Of a stretch of 64,000 nt of DNA, positions 20,560 through 34,900 are shown in pieces. A program made the translations under genes and the position numbers. The notes below the pieces were generated by a model, which saw nothing but the letters and a program-made list of their open reading frames with translations, had not been told where the DNA came from and did no database searches. The stretch spans positions 17,858,526 through 17,922,525 of the forward strand of contig OY755247.1 of the NCBI GenBank assembly GCA_963576725.1. Reading direction: 5' to 3'. This stretch comes from Azorinus chamasolen (Eukaryota; Mollusca; Bivalvia; Cardiida; Solecurtidae). Position 1 is the first letter of the stretch. Each line of letters opens with the position of its first letter.

Positions 20560-23500
20560 AGATCATTATTTGAATAACGAAATATTTCGCAGTTCGTTAT
20601 TCGAATAACGAAATATTTCGCAGTTCGTTATTCGAATAACGAAATTATACAAATTAGTTATAAATTATCAGAGATAATATTTTAGACACCGTAGGCCCAG
20701 TCATAGTGGAATCAATGATTTATATATTAAATACGAAGTCATTTCGCAGTTCGTTATTCGAATAACGAAATATTTCGCAGTTCAACCTCCGAATAACGAA
20801 ATGGCCAAAACCAGTTATAAATGCGCAAAGATGATATTTTAGATACCCTAGACCCAAGTCATAGTGGAATCAATGATTTCTATATAAAATCCGGAGCCAT
20901 TTCGCAGTTCGTTATTCGAATAATGAAATATTTCGCAGTTCAACCTCCGAATAACGAAATTGCCAAAACCAGTTATAAATGCGCAAAGATGATATTTTAG
21001 ATACCCTAGACCCAAATCATAGTAGAATCAAAGATTTTTTAAATGAAATTCAGAGCCATTTCGCAGTTCGTTATTCGAATAACGAAATATTTCGCAGTTC
21101 AACCCCCGAATAACGAAATGGCCAAAATAAGTTTTAAATGTTTAATAATGATATTTTAGACACACTAGACCCATGTCAGAGTGGAATCAAAGATTTCTAT
21201 ATAAAATCCAGAGCCATTTCGCAGTTCGTTATTCGAATAACGAAATATTTCGCAGTTCAACCTGCGAATAACGAAATGGCCAAAAGCAGTTATAAATGCG
21301 GAAAGATGATCTTTTAGATACCCTAGACACAAGTCATAGTTGAATTAATGATTTCTATATAAAATCCGGAGCCATTTCGCAGTTCGTTATTCGAATAACG
21401 AAATATTTCGCAGTTCAACATCTGAATAACGAAATGGCCAAAACCAACTATAAATGCGTAATAATGATATTTTAGACACACTAGACCCGAGCCATAGTGG
21501 AATCAATGATTTCTATACAAAATCCGGGACCATTTCGCAGTTCGTTATTCGAATAACGAAATATTTCGCAGTTCAACATCTGAATAACGAAATGGCCAAA
21601 ACCAACTATAAATGCGTAATAATGATATTTTAGACACACTAGACCCGAGCCATAGTGGAATCAATGATTTCTATACAAAATCCGGGACCATTTCGCAGTT
21701 CGTTATTCGAATAACGAAATATTTCGCAGTTCAACATCTGAATAACGAAATGGCCAAAACCAACTATAAATGCGCAAAGATGATATTTTAGATACCCTAG
21801 ACCCAAGTTATAGTGGAATCAATGATTTCTATATAAAAGCCAGGGCCATTTCGCAGTTCGTTATTCGAATAACGACATATTTCGCAGTTCAACCTCCGAA
21901 TAACGAAATGGCCAAAACCAGTTATAAATGCGTAATGATGATATTTTAGATACTCTAGACCCAAATCATAGTGGAATCAAAGATTTCTATATAAAATCCA
22001 GAGCCATTTCGCAGTTCTTTATTCGAATAACGAAATATTTCGCAGTTCAACCTCCGAATAACGAAATGGCCAAAATAAGTTTTAAATGTTTAATAATGAT
22101 ATTTTAGACACACTAGACCCATGTCATAGTGGAATCAATAAGTTCTATATAAAATCCGGGGCTATTTCGCAGTTCGTTATTCGAATAACGAAATATTTCG
22201 CAGTTCAACCTCCGAATAACGAAATGGCCAAAATAAGTTTAAATGCGTAATGATGATATTTTAGACACACTAGACCCATGTCATAATGGTACAATGATTT
22301 CTATATAAAATCCGGAGCCATTTCGCAGTTCGTTATTCGAATAACGAAATATTTCGCAGTTCAACCTCCGAATAACGAAATGGCCAAATTAAGTTTTAAA
22401 TGCGTAATAATGATATTTTAGACACACTAGATCCATGCCATAGTGGAATCAATGGTTTCTATATAAAATTCGGAGCCATTTCGCAGTTCGTTATTCGAAT
22501 AACGAAATATTTCGCAGTTCAACCTCCGAATAACGAAATGGCCAAATTAAGTTTTAAATGCGTAATAATGATATTTTAGACACACTAGACCCATGCCATA
22601 GTGAAATCAATGATTTCTATATAAAATCCGGAGCCATTTCGCAGTTCGTTATTCGAATAACCAAATATTTCGCAGTTCAACCTCCGAATAACGAAATGGC
22701 CAAGACCAATTATAAATGCGCAAAGATGATATTTTAGATACCCTAGACCCAAATCATAGTGGAATCAAAGATTTCTATATGAAATCCAGAGCCATTTCGC
22801 AGTTCGTTATTCGAATAACGAAATATTTCGCAGTTCAACCCCCGAATAACGAAATGGCCAAAATAAGTTTTAAATGTTTAATAATGATATTTTAGACACA
22901 CTAGACCCATGTCAGAGTGGAATCAAAGATTTCTATATAAAATCCGGAACCATTTCGCAGTTCGTTATTCGAATAACGAAATATTTCGCAGTTCAACCTG
23001 CGAATAACGAAATGGCCAAAAGCAGTTATAAATGCGGAAAGATGATCTTTTAGATACCCTAGACACAAGTCATAGTTGAATTAATGATTTCTATATAAAA
23101 TCCGGAGCCATTTCGCAGTTCGTTATTCGAATAACGAAATATTTCGCAGTTCAACATCCGAATAACGAAATGGCCAGAATAAGTTTTAAATGCGTAATAA
23201 TGATAGTTTAGACACACTAGACCCGAGCCATAGTGGAATCAATGATTTCTATACAAAATCCGGGACCATTTCGCAGTTCGTTATTCGAATAACGAAATAT
23301 TTCGCAGTTAAACATCTGAATAACGAAATGGCCAAAACCAACTATAAATGCGCAAAGATGATATTTTAGATACCCTAGACGCAAGTCATAGTGGAATCAA
23401 TGATTTCTATATAAAATCCGGAGCCATTACGCAGTTCGTTATTCGAATAACGAAATATTTCGCAGTTCAACCTCCGAATAACGAAATGGCCAAAACCAGT

Positions 23501-25170
23501 TATAAATGCGTAATGATGATATTTTAGATACCCTAGACCCAAATCATAGTGGAATCAAAGATTTCTATATAAAATCCAGAGCCATTTCGCAGTTCGTTAT
23601 TCGAAGAACGAAATATTTCGCAGTTCAACCTCCGAATAACGAAATGGCCAAAATAAGTTTTAAATGCGTAATAATGATATTTTAGACACACTAGACCCAT
23701 GTCAAAGTTGTATCAATGATTTCTATATAAAATCCGGAGCCATTTCGCAGTTCGTTATTCGAATAACGAAATATTTCGCAGTTCAACCTCCGAATAACGA
23801 AATGGCCAAAATAAGTTTTAAAAGCCTAATGATGATATCTTAGACACACTAGACCCAAGTCATAGTGGAATCAATGATTTCTATATACAATCCGGAGCTA
23901 TTTCGCAGTTCGTTATTCGAATAACGAAATATTTCGCATTTCAACCTCCGAATAACGAAATGGCAAAAATAAGCTATAAAAGCGCAATGATGATATTTTA
24001 GACACACTAGACCCAAGCCATAGTTTAACCAATGATTTCTATATAAAATCTGGCGCCATTTCGCAGTTCGTTATTCCAATAACCAAATATTTCGCAGTTC
24101 GTTATTCGAATAACGAAATATTTCGCAGTTCAACCTCCGAATAACGAAATGGCCAAAACCAGTTATAAATGCGTAATGATGATATTTTAGATACCCTAGA
24201 CCCAAATCATAGTGGAATCAAAGATTTCTATATAAAATCCAGAGCCATTTCGCAGTTCGTTATTCGAAGAACGAAATATTTCGCAGTTCAACCTCCGAAT
24301 AACGAAATGGCCAAAATAAGTTTTAAATGCGTAATAATGATATTTTAGACACACTAGACCCATGTCAAAGTTGTATCAATGATTTCTATATAAAATCTGG
24401 AGCCATTTCGCAGTTCGTTATTCGAATAACGAAATATTTCGCAGTTCAACCTCCGAATAACGAAATGGCCAAAATAAGTTTTAAAAGCCTAATGATGATA
24501 TCTTAGACACACTAGACCCAAGTCATAGTGGAATCAATGATTTCTATATACAATCCGGAGCTATTTCGCAGTTCGTTATTCGAATAACGAAATATTTCGC
24601 ATTTCAACCTCCGAATAACGAAATGGCAAAAATAAGCTATAAAAGCGCAATGATGATATTTTAGACACACTAGACCCAAGCCATAGTTTAACCAATGATT
24701 TCTATATAAAATCTGGCGCCATTTCGCAGTTCGTTATTCCAATAACCAAATATTTCGCAGTTCGTTATTCGAATAACGAAATATTTCGCAGTTCGTTATA
24801 CGAAGAACGAAATATTTCGCAGTTCGTTATTCGAATAACGAAATGATCAAAATAAACTATAAATGAGCAGAGATAATATGCTAGACACTATAGACCCTAG
24901 TCATAGTGAACTCAATGATTTATATATTAAATCATGCCATTTGGCAGTTCGTTCTTCGAATAACGAAAAATTACGTAGTTCAACCTCCGAATAACAAAAT
25001 GGCAATACAAGTTATAATTGCGCAATGATGATATTTCAGACAGACTGGATGTATCTCATAGTTGAATCAATGATTTATATATTAAATATGGAGCCATTTT
25101 GGAGTTTATTATTCAATTAACTATATACATCGCAGTTCAAAGTCCGAATTATCAATAACGAAATGGTCCA
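20560..25170 (+). repeat. Left-arm satellite, ~158 bp unit, about 29 copies
   Basis: Successive TTTCGCAGTTCG starts at 20745, 20903, 21062, 21220, 21378 and 21536 give a 158-159 bp period. Each unit has the perfect dyad TTCGTTATTCGAATAACGAA, a second half site CCGAATAACGAAATGG, and a spacer with TTTTAGACACACTAGACCCA and ATAGTGGAATCAATGATTTC. Higher-order duplications are present, for example a 663 bp repeat (23601 vs 24264). Edge units are diverged. Confidence 0.95.
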
Positions 25171-25254
25171 AATATGTTATATATCCGCGAGCATAGGCGT
25201 TGAACGTGCCTAAATGCTATGGAGGGGTCGGTCAATCGAGTGGCAAATATACCG

Positions 25255-25475
25255 TTAACCCTTTCTTCATATGAACGCCTTTTCATGCATTTGCAAACAG
25301 AATAGACCCAGATCAGACATCCCCTATGATCAGGGTCTGCTCTGTTAGATTTTGACATGATATAGATCTGAAACTATAGTTTTTCTCACAGAAAAACTTT
25401 TTTTGTAAAGTTCAGTAAATAAATATTCATGATAGCATTATTTCTGACATGAATATTGAATAGCGGAAGGGTTAA
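25255..25475. mobile_element. Pal-R TTAA element in the loop
   Basis: TTAACCCTTTCTTCATATGA ... AGCGGAAGGGTTAA with intact TTAA both sides. The hairpin core is reduced to GATCAGACATCCCCTATGATC, so the stem is damaged. Confidence 0.75.
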
Positions 25476-26011
25476 ACAAGTTTGCCGAAATTGACTGCCG
25501 GTGTCGGCAACCGAAATTGTCTTTATGAAAATGGGAAATATAGTGCATATAGGCACATACTCGAAGAGATCTTTCGCCTTATGTCGAATATTACGAAGTA
25601 ACAAGTGCCGGTATGAGGCGGGTTTTATGTATCATTTATTTAACTGTATTTCCATTTATTTCACATTTTGACACTGATGGTTCGCAGTCCCATATTCTAT
25701 AAAATAGCCTTATACTCCTATTTACAACTATCAAGTGTTCTGATCTAAACATAAATTTATGGTTAAAATATTATTACATTGCAAATTAGACGTATAAGAG
25801 TACCGCGAATTTATTCTGGTATTCGAATATCGCGGTAGCGCGTGCAGCCATGTTTGAATGGGTAATGTTTTTTCTTCTTTTTTTTTTCAAATGGGCATGG
25901 ACTTAATAATTTACTGGGACAACAATTCTGTTCCTAGTCCGCAATCTTCTGTTTGCATTGTTCACCAGAAACCGGGGTTGCAAAGTTCAGAACCGCATGG
26001 ATCATGATTCA

Positions 26012-26258
26012 TTAACCCTTTACCTGATAGGGATGCTATTGACGCCTTTGCAAATAATGGTAGACGTATATGAGACGCTTTTTGTAGTAGCCGTCTGATC
26101 AGGATATGTTCTCTTTGCTAATGAGTAATATCGACCCGGTTCTACAGTTTCTGCTATGACCAAATTTGGTATATGCATAGGCCAGAAATAAATATCTTCT
26201 AATTAATATTCACGATGTTAAACATTATTTCATGAATATCCATCATATAAAGCCTTAA
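26012..26258. mobile_element. Pal-R TTAA element in the loop, diverged
   Basis: TTAACCCTTTACCTGATAGG ... ATAAAGCCTTAA. GTAGTAGCCGTCTGATCAGG is kept but its left partner is changed. Confidence 0.6.
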
Positions 26259-26499
26259 TTTTGGTAGTAAGACTACTGACGTTAATTTGAAACTGTCATA
26301 TTTTTCTACAAAATCGAGAAACGCCGAAAGAATTTGCTAACTCATCAAGATTTGATCTAGTGCGACCGCTCCTTTGATGACGGTGAAGTTAACCGTCATG
26401 TCCTTCATTGTGTAGAAAACACGAACGCTGCGAATTTTACCCTTTCTGTGCAAGGGTGACTCGTAGGGCTTGCTGTATTGTGAAAATATGTGGTCACCT

Positions 26500-26565
26500 T
26501 GGCAAAAAGATTAGATCCTGGCGAGATGTCGAATAGCTTGATATGTATCTAGATTCAAACTGTTT
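26500..26565. mobile_element. Degraded Pal-N core
   Basis: AAAAAGATTAGATCCTGGCG, GAGATGTCGAATAGC and GATTCAAACTGTTTGACC. Confidence 0.4.
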
Positions 26566-26682
26566 GACCTCAATTATGACTTGAGAAACACCGACGACAA
26601 CTAGTTGGCTCCTAAAGGGTAGATGTCTTTTTTACACACCCCGTCATACATAATGTATACGTAAAAAACACTTCTGACGTAT

Positions 26683-26920
26683 ATAACTCTTTCACCGTCA
26701 TAGGCGAATCTATGATGACCTGTGAAACAGTTCGGATCAACGTCGCCCAGTAACTCGACGTCTACTCAGGATCCAAACTGTTTGACACTGAGTATAATTT
26801 TGTAAAAAAAATGAAAATAACCCACCCCACATTATAACCTGTAGCAGACAATTATATACGCAGATAAATTCTGAAAGTGGGAGATCCTTCGAAAGTTTAT
26901 GTTGGCACCGAAAGGGTTAA
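26683..26920. mobile_element. Pal-N/M-type TTAA element in the loop
   Basis: ATAACTCTTTCACCGTCA at the left and GGCACCGAAAGGGTTAA at the right. Inner hairpin AACAGTTCGGATCAACG / CAGGATCCAAACTGTTTGAC around GTAACTCGACG. Confidence 0.65.
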
Positions 26921-27594
26921 GCATGGTCCATGTTTGCATTTTTTCCATCTATGTTGCGATAAATTTATTAGACCAACAATCACCGTCGGATGCAACGTTT
27001 AAAGGCAATCACTATGACAGACCATTGCCACTTGCCATTATGAAGGCAATGTCAATAATTCGATTTTGTTTCTTCGAGGATTTACAGAAAATAAGCAAAG
27101 CCTTTTATCTAGTACATGAATTTTAGTTTACCCTTTTACATTGGACAACCTTCATTTAGTTTGAGGTGTAGATGGAATCAGCTAACATTTGATGAGGAAT
27201 GAAACCTCAATAATCAAAATTGGCATGAATGTCTTATGAACTTTACCAGACAATACTAATAGGTATTGAATTTTTAAATTCTCAGAGATTTTTTTTCAAC
27301 AAAAACTTTACAATTGAATAATTTAGGGAACGCTCAGAATAGACAAGTGAGCCTTCTTTAGACTTTGGGGGAAGCTATTTGTGGTATGTAGAAATGAAAG
27401 TGGTCTAAATAATACTTTTCTGCTCCCCTAAGGGCCCAGTCCTACTAGGCCTTACGACCCTTAAGACATGTTTACGATTGCTACAGACCTCTGGCACAAC
27501 GCACTGGTTCTAGCACATAGAACGCACGTGGACCGTACCGAATAAGCATGAGCTCCGCAGTTACAGCGCACGTTGTGCGTACTGATTTCTGCAG

Positions 27595-27800
27595 TACAGT
27601 ACAACCTCTCTATTACGACCACATAAAAGAATGCTGATTGATTGTATCAAAGACAGGTGACAGCTAAAACAAATGCAAGTAAAACAGGAAGCCCCTGAAG
27701 AGTTTTCTGCTTTACTTTCACCTTGTTTTAAGCAACCACCTGACTTAAACACAAAATAATTAACATAATATAGTGGTCGTAATAGAGTGGCTTTACTGTA
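27595..27800. mobile_element. Pal-A pogo-like MITE in the loop
   Basis: TACAGTACAACCTCTCTATT and AATAGAGTGGCTTTACTGTA. Hairpin ATGCAAGTAAAACAGGAAGC / GCTTTACTTTCACCTTG, with mismatches. Confidence 0.75.
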
Positions 27801-28009
27801 TATATAAAAGCCGAACCCACAGATGAGTCCTAACATTTCGTCTCGAAGATGCCTAATAAGGGGACACAGAAGAAAGGTCAGCTGCATCTGCAGCTAAAAA
27901 GGCAGCGGATTTATGCTCGACACAAACATAAACTTCCATAATTTAAAAAAATCAGGACCCATAACCAAGTCAATGTTAATCAAAATTCGTTAAATGAAAA
28001 TACCCAGGT

Positions 28010-28190
28010 GCACACGTGCGTACCCTGAAAATATACTCATGAAGTTTCATGTCTGTAAGACAGGTATTTTAAGAGTTATACACTATATATACAAAAAATC
28101 GGAACGGACCAACGTACGTACGTACAAACTGACGGACGGACAACGGCAAATTTACCCCCCTTGACACGTATAAGTAGAGGGGCATAAAAA
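28010..28190. mobile_element. Possible pearl/Helitron-like end fragment
   Basis: GACGGACGGACAACGGC (the tetranucleotide motif in reverse orientation) followed by CCCCCCTTGACACG and GAGGGGCATAAAAAG, a terminal-hairpin-like arrangement. Confidence 0.35.
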
Positions 28191-28583
28191 GTAGCCAAAG
28201 AACACTGCATATTAAGTATTCTAACAGATGTCGGTTTAAAAATGCCGCATGAAAATGAAAAATATGAATCCAGATGGGTTGGGGGCTAAAGGCCCGGTCA
28301 CAACACACTGTTCGTTTTTAAGTCCGTGCGTATTTTTGGGGTGGCCACGGTCGCGACGTTTTTCTGTAAACGTTGAGAGGGAGTTGCAAGAGCAGGGAGG
28401 GAGTACGTCAAAGCACGTTATTCCCACTGTTGCGCAAAGTGTAAGATACGTGGTCCGCACCCCACACCTGACCGTCAGCGGTTGAGTGCATCGAATGATG
28501 AATACGTGGTACATTGTACATGTAAGTGTGTTGTATATTCTAACAAACAACGTGCTTACAACATACCGTCTCCGTGCGATTAT

Positions 28584-28861
28584 CTAATTATCGTACGGAG
28601 GCCGTACGTACACCTGCTGCTCACATACGGTGTCCTGACTCGCTCGCATGTTGTAAGTGCGTGCAAGTGCCATGAACGTGAGCTTTTCCGCCCGATGTCT
28701 GGGTGGTATATATAGGACGACTTTCCGAGGTTCTTCTCTCGGCGAAGTCCCAGCAGTACGTTCCTTATCAGACTCTTTGTCGTCACTATCTGAGTCTTCT
28801 TCGCTCCTTCTCTCGTCTTCTTCTCTGGCCCTCTCAACTTTCAAGGTCCGTTTACGTCTCT
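28584..28861 (-). CDS. Possible terminal coding exon of an Arg/Glu/Ser-rich protein
   Basis: In a CpG-rich part of the loop a minus-strand frame runs from an acceptor-like CCACCTGCTTTTAG (just above 28861) to TAG at 28584. It encodes an opening K/R/E-rich run, an acidic serine segment (E-E-D-S-D-S-D-D), then a less biased tail containing Y-I-P-P-R-H-R and ending P-P-Y-D-N. The in-frame TAG directly before the first codon fits an intron-exon junction. No ATG begins it, no family is recognised and the composition is biased, so this could be a noncoding CpG-rich repeat. The opposite strand is also open and Ser/Leu-rich, a typical shadow. Confidence 0.25.
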
Positions 28862-28950
28862 AAAAGCAGGTGGCCTACAGTCCTCCATCCTCATGATTAT
28901 ATTATTCAGGGTATGTACTTGTTCATCGGATTATTTTTGTTTTACCACAA

Positions 28951-31900
28951 TTAGGGGCGATTTCGAAGTTTGAACTGCGAACTAGTTCGTTATTTAGATG
29001 GCGAACTGCGAAATATGTCCTTATTCGAATAACGAACTGTGAAATGGCTCAGGATTTTATATATCAAACATTGATTCCTCTATGACTGGGTTCTAGTATG
29101 TCTAAAATATCATCATTGCTCATTTCCAGAGCTACAGATAAAGGTGCGTACCCCATTACTTAAATAACCATTCTCCACCAAATCCTATACTTTGACCACT
29201 CTTTAGAAATCTCTTCGAGAAGATTCTAAAGAGTGGACATAATACAAGGTTTGGTGGAGAAAAATGGCAGCTATTGTTGAAAATATTTAAATTTACTCAT
29301 CTTTTTTGGACCTCTGCATCACCAACTTCTTTTGGTCATTTGGTATCTAAAATATAATCTTTACGTATTTATAGATGGTTTTGGCCATTTCGTTATTCGG
29401 AGGTTGAACGGCGAAATATTTCGTTATTCGAATAACGAACTGCAAAATAGTCCCGGATTTTGTATAGAAATCATTGATTCCGATATGGCTTGGGTCTAGT
29501 GTGTCTAAAATATCATCATTACCTATTTAAAACTTATTTTTGCCATTTCGTTATTCGGAGGTTGAAATGCGAAATATTTCGTTATTTGAATGACGAACTG
29601 CGAAATGGCTCCCGCTTTTATATAGAAATCATTGATTCCACTATGAATTGGGTCTAGTGTATCTAAAATATCATTATTACGCATTTAAAACTTATTTTGG
29701 CCATTTCGTTATTCGGAGGTTGAACTGCGAAATATTTCGTTATTCGAATAACGAACTGCGAAATGGTTCCGGATTTTATATATAAATCATTGATTCCACT
29801 ATGACTTGGGTCTAGTGTGTCTAAAATATCATTATTACACATTTAAAGCTTATTTTGGGCATTTCGTTATTCGGAGGTTGAACTGCGAAATATTTCGTTA
29901 TTCGAATAACGAACTGCGAAATGGTCCCGGATTTTGTATAGAAATCATTGATTCCACTATGACTTGGGTCTAGGGTATCTAAAATATCATCTTTGCGCAT
30001 TTTTAGCTGGTTTTGGCCATTTCGTTATTCGGAGGTTGAACTGCGAAATATTTCGTTATTCGAATAACGAACTGCGAAATGGCTCCGGATTTTATATAGA
30101 AATCATTGATTCCACTATGACTTGGGTCTAGTGTGTCTAAAATATCATTATTACGCATTTAAAACTTATTTTGGCCATTTCGTTATTCGGAGGTTGAACT
30201 GCGAAATATTTGGTTATTCGAATAACAAACTGCGATATGGTCCCGGATTTTATATATAAATCTTTGATTGCACTATGATTTGGGTCTACATGTAGTGTGT
30301 CTAAAATATCAGGATTACGCATTTAAAACTAATTTTAGCCATTTCGTTATTCGGAGGTTGAACTGCGAAATATTTCGTTATTCGAATAACGAACTGCGAA
30401 ATGGTCCCGGATTTTTATATATAAATCATTATTTCCACTATGACTTAGGTCTAGTGTGTCTAAAATATCATTATTACGCATTTAAAACTTATTTTGGCCA
30501 TTTCGTTATTCGGAGGTTGAGCTGCGAAATATTTCGTTATTCGAATAACGAACTGCGACATGGTCCCGGATTTTATATATAAATCATGAATTCCACTATA
30601 ACTTGGGTCTAGTGTGTCTAAAATATCATCATTACCTATTTAAAACTTAGTTTTACCATTTCGTTATTCGGAGGTTGAACTGCGAAATATTTCGTTATTC
30701 GAATAACAAACTGCGATATGGTCCCGGATTTTATATAGAAATATTTAATTGCACTATGATTTGGGTCTAGTGTGTCTAAAATATCAGTATTACGCATTTA
30801 AAACTTATTTTAGCCATTTCGTTATTCGGAGGTTGAACTGCGAAATATTTCGTTATTCGAATAACGAACTGCGAAATGGTCCCGGATTTTATATATAAAT
30901 CATTATTTCCACTATGACTTGGGTCTAGTGTGTCTAAAATATCATTATTACGCATTTAAAACTTAGTTTTACCATTTCGTTATACGGAGGTTGAGCTGCG
31001 AAATATTTCGTTATTCGAATAACGAACTGCGACATGGTCCCGGGGATTTTATATATAAATCATGAATTTCACTATAACTTGGGTCTAGTGTGTCTAAAAT
31101 ATCAGTATTACGCATTTAAAACTTATTTGAGCCATTTCGTTATACGGAGGTTGAACTGCGAAATATTTCGTTATTCGAATAACAAACTGCGAAATGGTCC
31201 CGGATTTTGTATAGAAATCATTGATTCCGATATGGCTTGGGTCTAGTGTGTCTAAAATATCATCATTACATATTTCAAACTTAGTTCTGCCATTTCGTTA
31301 TACGGATGTTGAACTGCGAAATATTTCGTTATTCGAATAACGAACTGCGAAATGGACCCGGATTTTATATATAAATCATTGATTCCACTGTGACTTGGGT
31401 CCAGTGTGTCTAAAATATCATTATTACGCATTTAAAACTTATATTGGCCATTTCGTTATTCGGAGGTTGAACTGCGAAATATTTCGTTATTCGAATAACG
31501 AACAGCGAAATGGTTCCGGATTTATATATAAATCATTGATTCCACTATGACTTGGGTCTAGTGTGTCTAACATATCATCTTTGCGCATTTATAGCTGGTT
31601 TTGGCCATTTCGTTATTCGGAGGTTGAACTGCGAAATATTTCGTTATTCGAATAACGAACTGCGACATGGTCCCGGATTTTATATATAAATCATGAATTC
31701 CACTATAACTTGGGTCTAGTGTGTCTAAAATATCAGTATTACGCATTTAAAACTTATTTTAGCCATTTCGTTATTCGGAGGTTGAACTGCGAAATATTTC
31801 GTTATTCGAATAACGAACTGCGAAATGGTCCCGGATTTTGTATACAAATCATTGATTCCGATATGGCTTGGGTCTAGTGTGTCTAAAATATCATCATTAC

Positions 31901-34900
31901 ATATTTCAAACTTAGTTTTGCCATTTCGTTAAACGGATGTTGAACTGCGAAATATTTCGTTATTTGAATGACGAACTGCGAAATGGCTCCCGCTTTTATA
32001 TAGAAATCATTGATTCCACTATGAATTGGGTCTAGTGTATCTAAAATATCATTATTACGCATTTAAAACTTATTTTGGCCATTTCGTTATTCGCAGGTTG
32101 AACTGCGAAATATTTCGTTATTCGAATAACGAACTGCGAAATGGTTCCGGATTTTATATATAAATCATTGATTCCACTATGACTTGGGTCTAGTGTGTCT
32201 AAAATATCATTATTACACATTTAAAGCTTATTTTGGGCATTTCGTTATTCGGAGGTTGAACTGCGAAATATTTCGTTATTCGAATAACGAACTGCGAAAT
32301 GGTCCCGGATTTTGTATAGAAATCATTGATTCCACTATGACTTGGGTCTAGGGTATCTAAAATATCATCTTTGCGCATTTTTAGCTGGTTTTGGCCATTT
32401 CGTTATTCGGAGGTTGAACTGCGAAATATTTCGTTATTCGAATAACGAACTGCGAAATGGCTCCGGATTTTATATAGAAATCATTGATTCCACTATGACA
32501 TGGGTCTAGTGTGTCTAACATATCATCTTTGCGCATTTATAGCTGGTTTTTGCCATTTCGTTATTCGGAGGTTGAACTGCGAAATATTTCGTTATTCGAA
32601 TAACGAACTGCGAAATGGACCCGGATTTTATATAGAAATCATTGATTCCACTATGACTTGGGTCTAGTGTATCTAACATATCATATTTGCGCATTTATAG
32701 TTGGTTTTGGCCATTTCGTTATTCGGATGTTGAACTGCGAAATATTTCGTTATTCGAATAACGAACTGCGAAATGGCTCCGGCTTTTATATAGAAATCAT
32801 TGATTCCACTATGACTTGAGTCTAGGGTATCTAAAATATCATCTTTGCGCATTAATAGCTGGTTTTGGCCATTTCGTTATTCGGATGTTGAACTGCGAAA
32901 TATTTCGTTATTCGAATAACGAACTGCGAAATGGTCCCGGATTTTATATAGAAATCATTGATTCCACTATGACTTGGGTCTAGTGTGTCTAAAATATCAT
33001 CATTACCTATTTAAAACTTAGTTTTACCATTTCGTTATTCGGATGTTGAACTGCGAAATATTTCGTTATTCGAATAACGAACTGCGAAATGGACCCGGAT
33101 TTTATATAGAAATTATTGATTCCACTATAACTTGGGTCTAGGGTATCTAACATATCATCTTTGCGCATTTATAGCTGGTTTTTGCCATTTCGTTATTCGG
33201 AGGTTGAACTGCGAAATATTTCGTTATTCGAATAACGAACTGCGAAATGGTCCCGGATTTTATATATAAATTATGAATTCCACTATAACTTGGGTCTAGT
33301 GTGTATAAAATATCAGTATTACTCATTGAAAAGTTATTTTAGCCATTTCGTTATTCGGTGGTTGAACTGCGAAATAGTTCGTTATTCGAATAACGAACTG
33401 CGAAATGGTCCCGGATTTTGAATAGAAATCATTGATTCCGATATGGATTGGGTCTAGTGTGTCTAAAATATCATCATTACCTATTTAAAACTTAGTTTGG
33501 CCAGTTCGTTATTCGGAGGTTGAACTGCGAAATATTTCGTTATTCGAATAACGAACTGCGAAATGGCTCCGGCTTTTATATAGAAATCATTGATTCCACT
33601 ATGACTTGGGTCTAGGGTATCTAAAATATCATGTTTGCGCATTAATAGCTGAATTTGGCCATTTCGTTATTCGGATGTTGAACTGCGAAATATTTCGTTA
33701 TTCGAATAACGAACTGCGAAATGGTCCCGGATTTTATATAGAAATCATTGATTCCACTATGACTTGGGTCTGGTGTGTCTAAAATATCATTATTACGCAT
33801 TTAAAACTTATTTTGGCCATTTCGTTATTCGGAGGTTGAACTGCGAAATATTTCGTTATTCGAATAACGAACAGCGAAATGGTTCCCGATTTATATATAA
33901 ATCATTGATTCCACTATGACTTGGGTCTAGTGTGTCTAACATATCATCTTTGCGCATTTATAGCTGGTTTTTGCCATTTCGTTATTCGGAGGTTGAACTG
34001 CGAAATATTTCGTTATTCGAATAACGAACTGCGAAATGGACCCGGATTTTATATAGAAATCATTGATTCCACTATGACTTGGGTCTAGTGTATCTAACAT
34101 ATCATATTTGCGCATTTATAGTTGGTTTTGGCCATTTCGTTATTCGGAGGTTGAACTGCGAAATATTTCGTTATTCGAATAACGAACTGCGAAATGGCTC
34201 CGGCTTTTATATAGAAATCATTGATTCCACTATGACTTGGGTCTAGGGTATCTAAAATATCATCTTTGCGCATTAATAGCTGGTTTTGGCCATTTCGTTA
34301 TTCGGATGTTGAACTGCGAAATATTTCGTTATTCGAATAACGAACTGCGAAATGGTCCCGGATTTTATATAGAAATCATTGATTCCACTATGACTTGGGT
34401 CTAGTGTGTCTAAAATATCATCATTACCTATTTAAAACTTAGTTTTACCATTTCGTTATTCGGATGTTGAACTGCGAAATATTTCGTTATTCGAATAACG
34501 AACTGCGAAATGGACCCGGCTTTTATATAGAAATTATTGATTCCACTATAACTTGGGTCTAGGGTATCTAACATATCATCTTTGCGCATTTATAGCTGGT
34601 TTTTGCCATTTCGTTATTCGGAGGTTGAACTGCGAAATATTTCGTTATTCGAATAACGAACTGCGAAATGGTCCCGGATTTTATATATAAATTATGAATT
34701 CCACTATAACTTGGGTCTAGTGTGTATAAAATATCAGTATTACTCATTGAAAACTTATTTTAGCCATTTCGTTATTCGGTGGTTGAACTGCGAAATAGTT
34801 CGTTATTCGAATAACGAACTGCGAAATGGTCCCGGATTTTGAATAGAAATCATTGATTCCGATATGGATTGGGTCTAGTGTGTCTAAAATATCATCATTA

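Larger units (their letters stand above)
25171..28950. other. Loop (central spacer) of the giant element
   Basis: Non-satellite DNA between opposed arrays. It holds two Pal-R copies, a Pal-N copy, a Pal-A copy, a possible pearl fragment and a CpG-rich block. No long ORF and no transposase signature. Stretches 25480-26010, 26260-26680 and 26925-27590 contain nothing I recognise. Confidence 0.7.

Noticed and set aside
28657..28863. Plus-strand Ser/Leu-rich ORF in the CpG-rich block
   Set aside because: Complement of the Arg/Glu-rich minus-strand frame; the minus strand has the better splice context, and even that is uncertain.
30137..31246. 60-104 codon ORFs in the right satellite arm
   Set aside because: They follow the 158 bp monomer, which is not a multiple of three, and break at unit boundaries.
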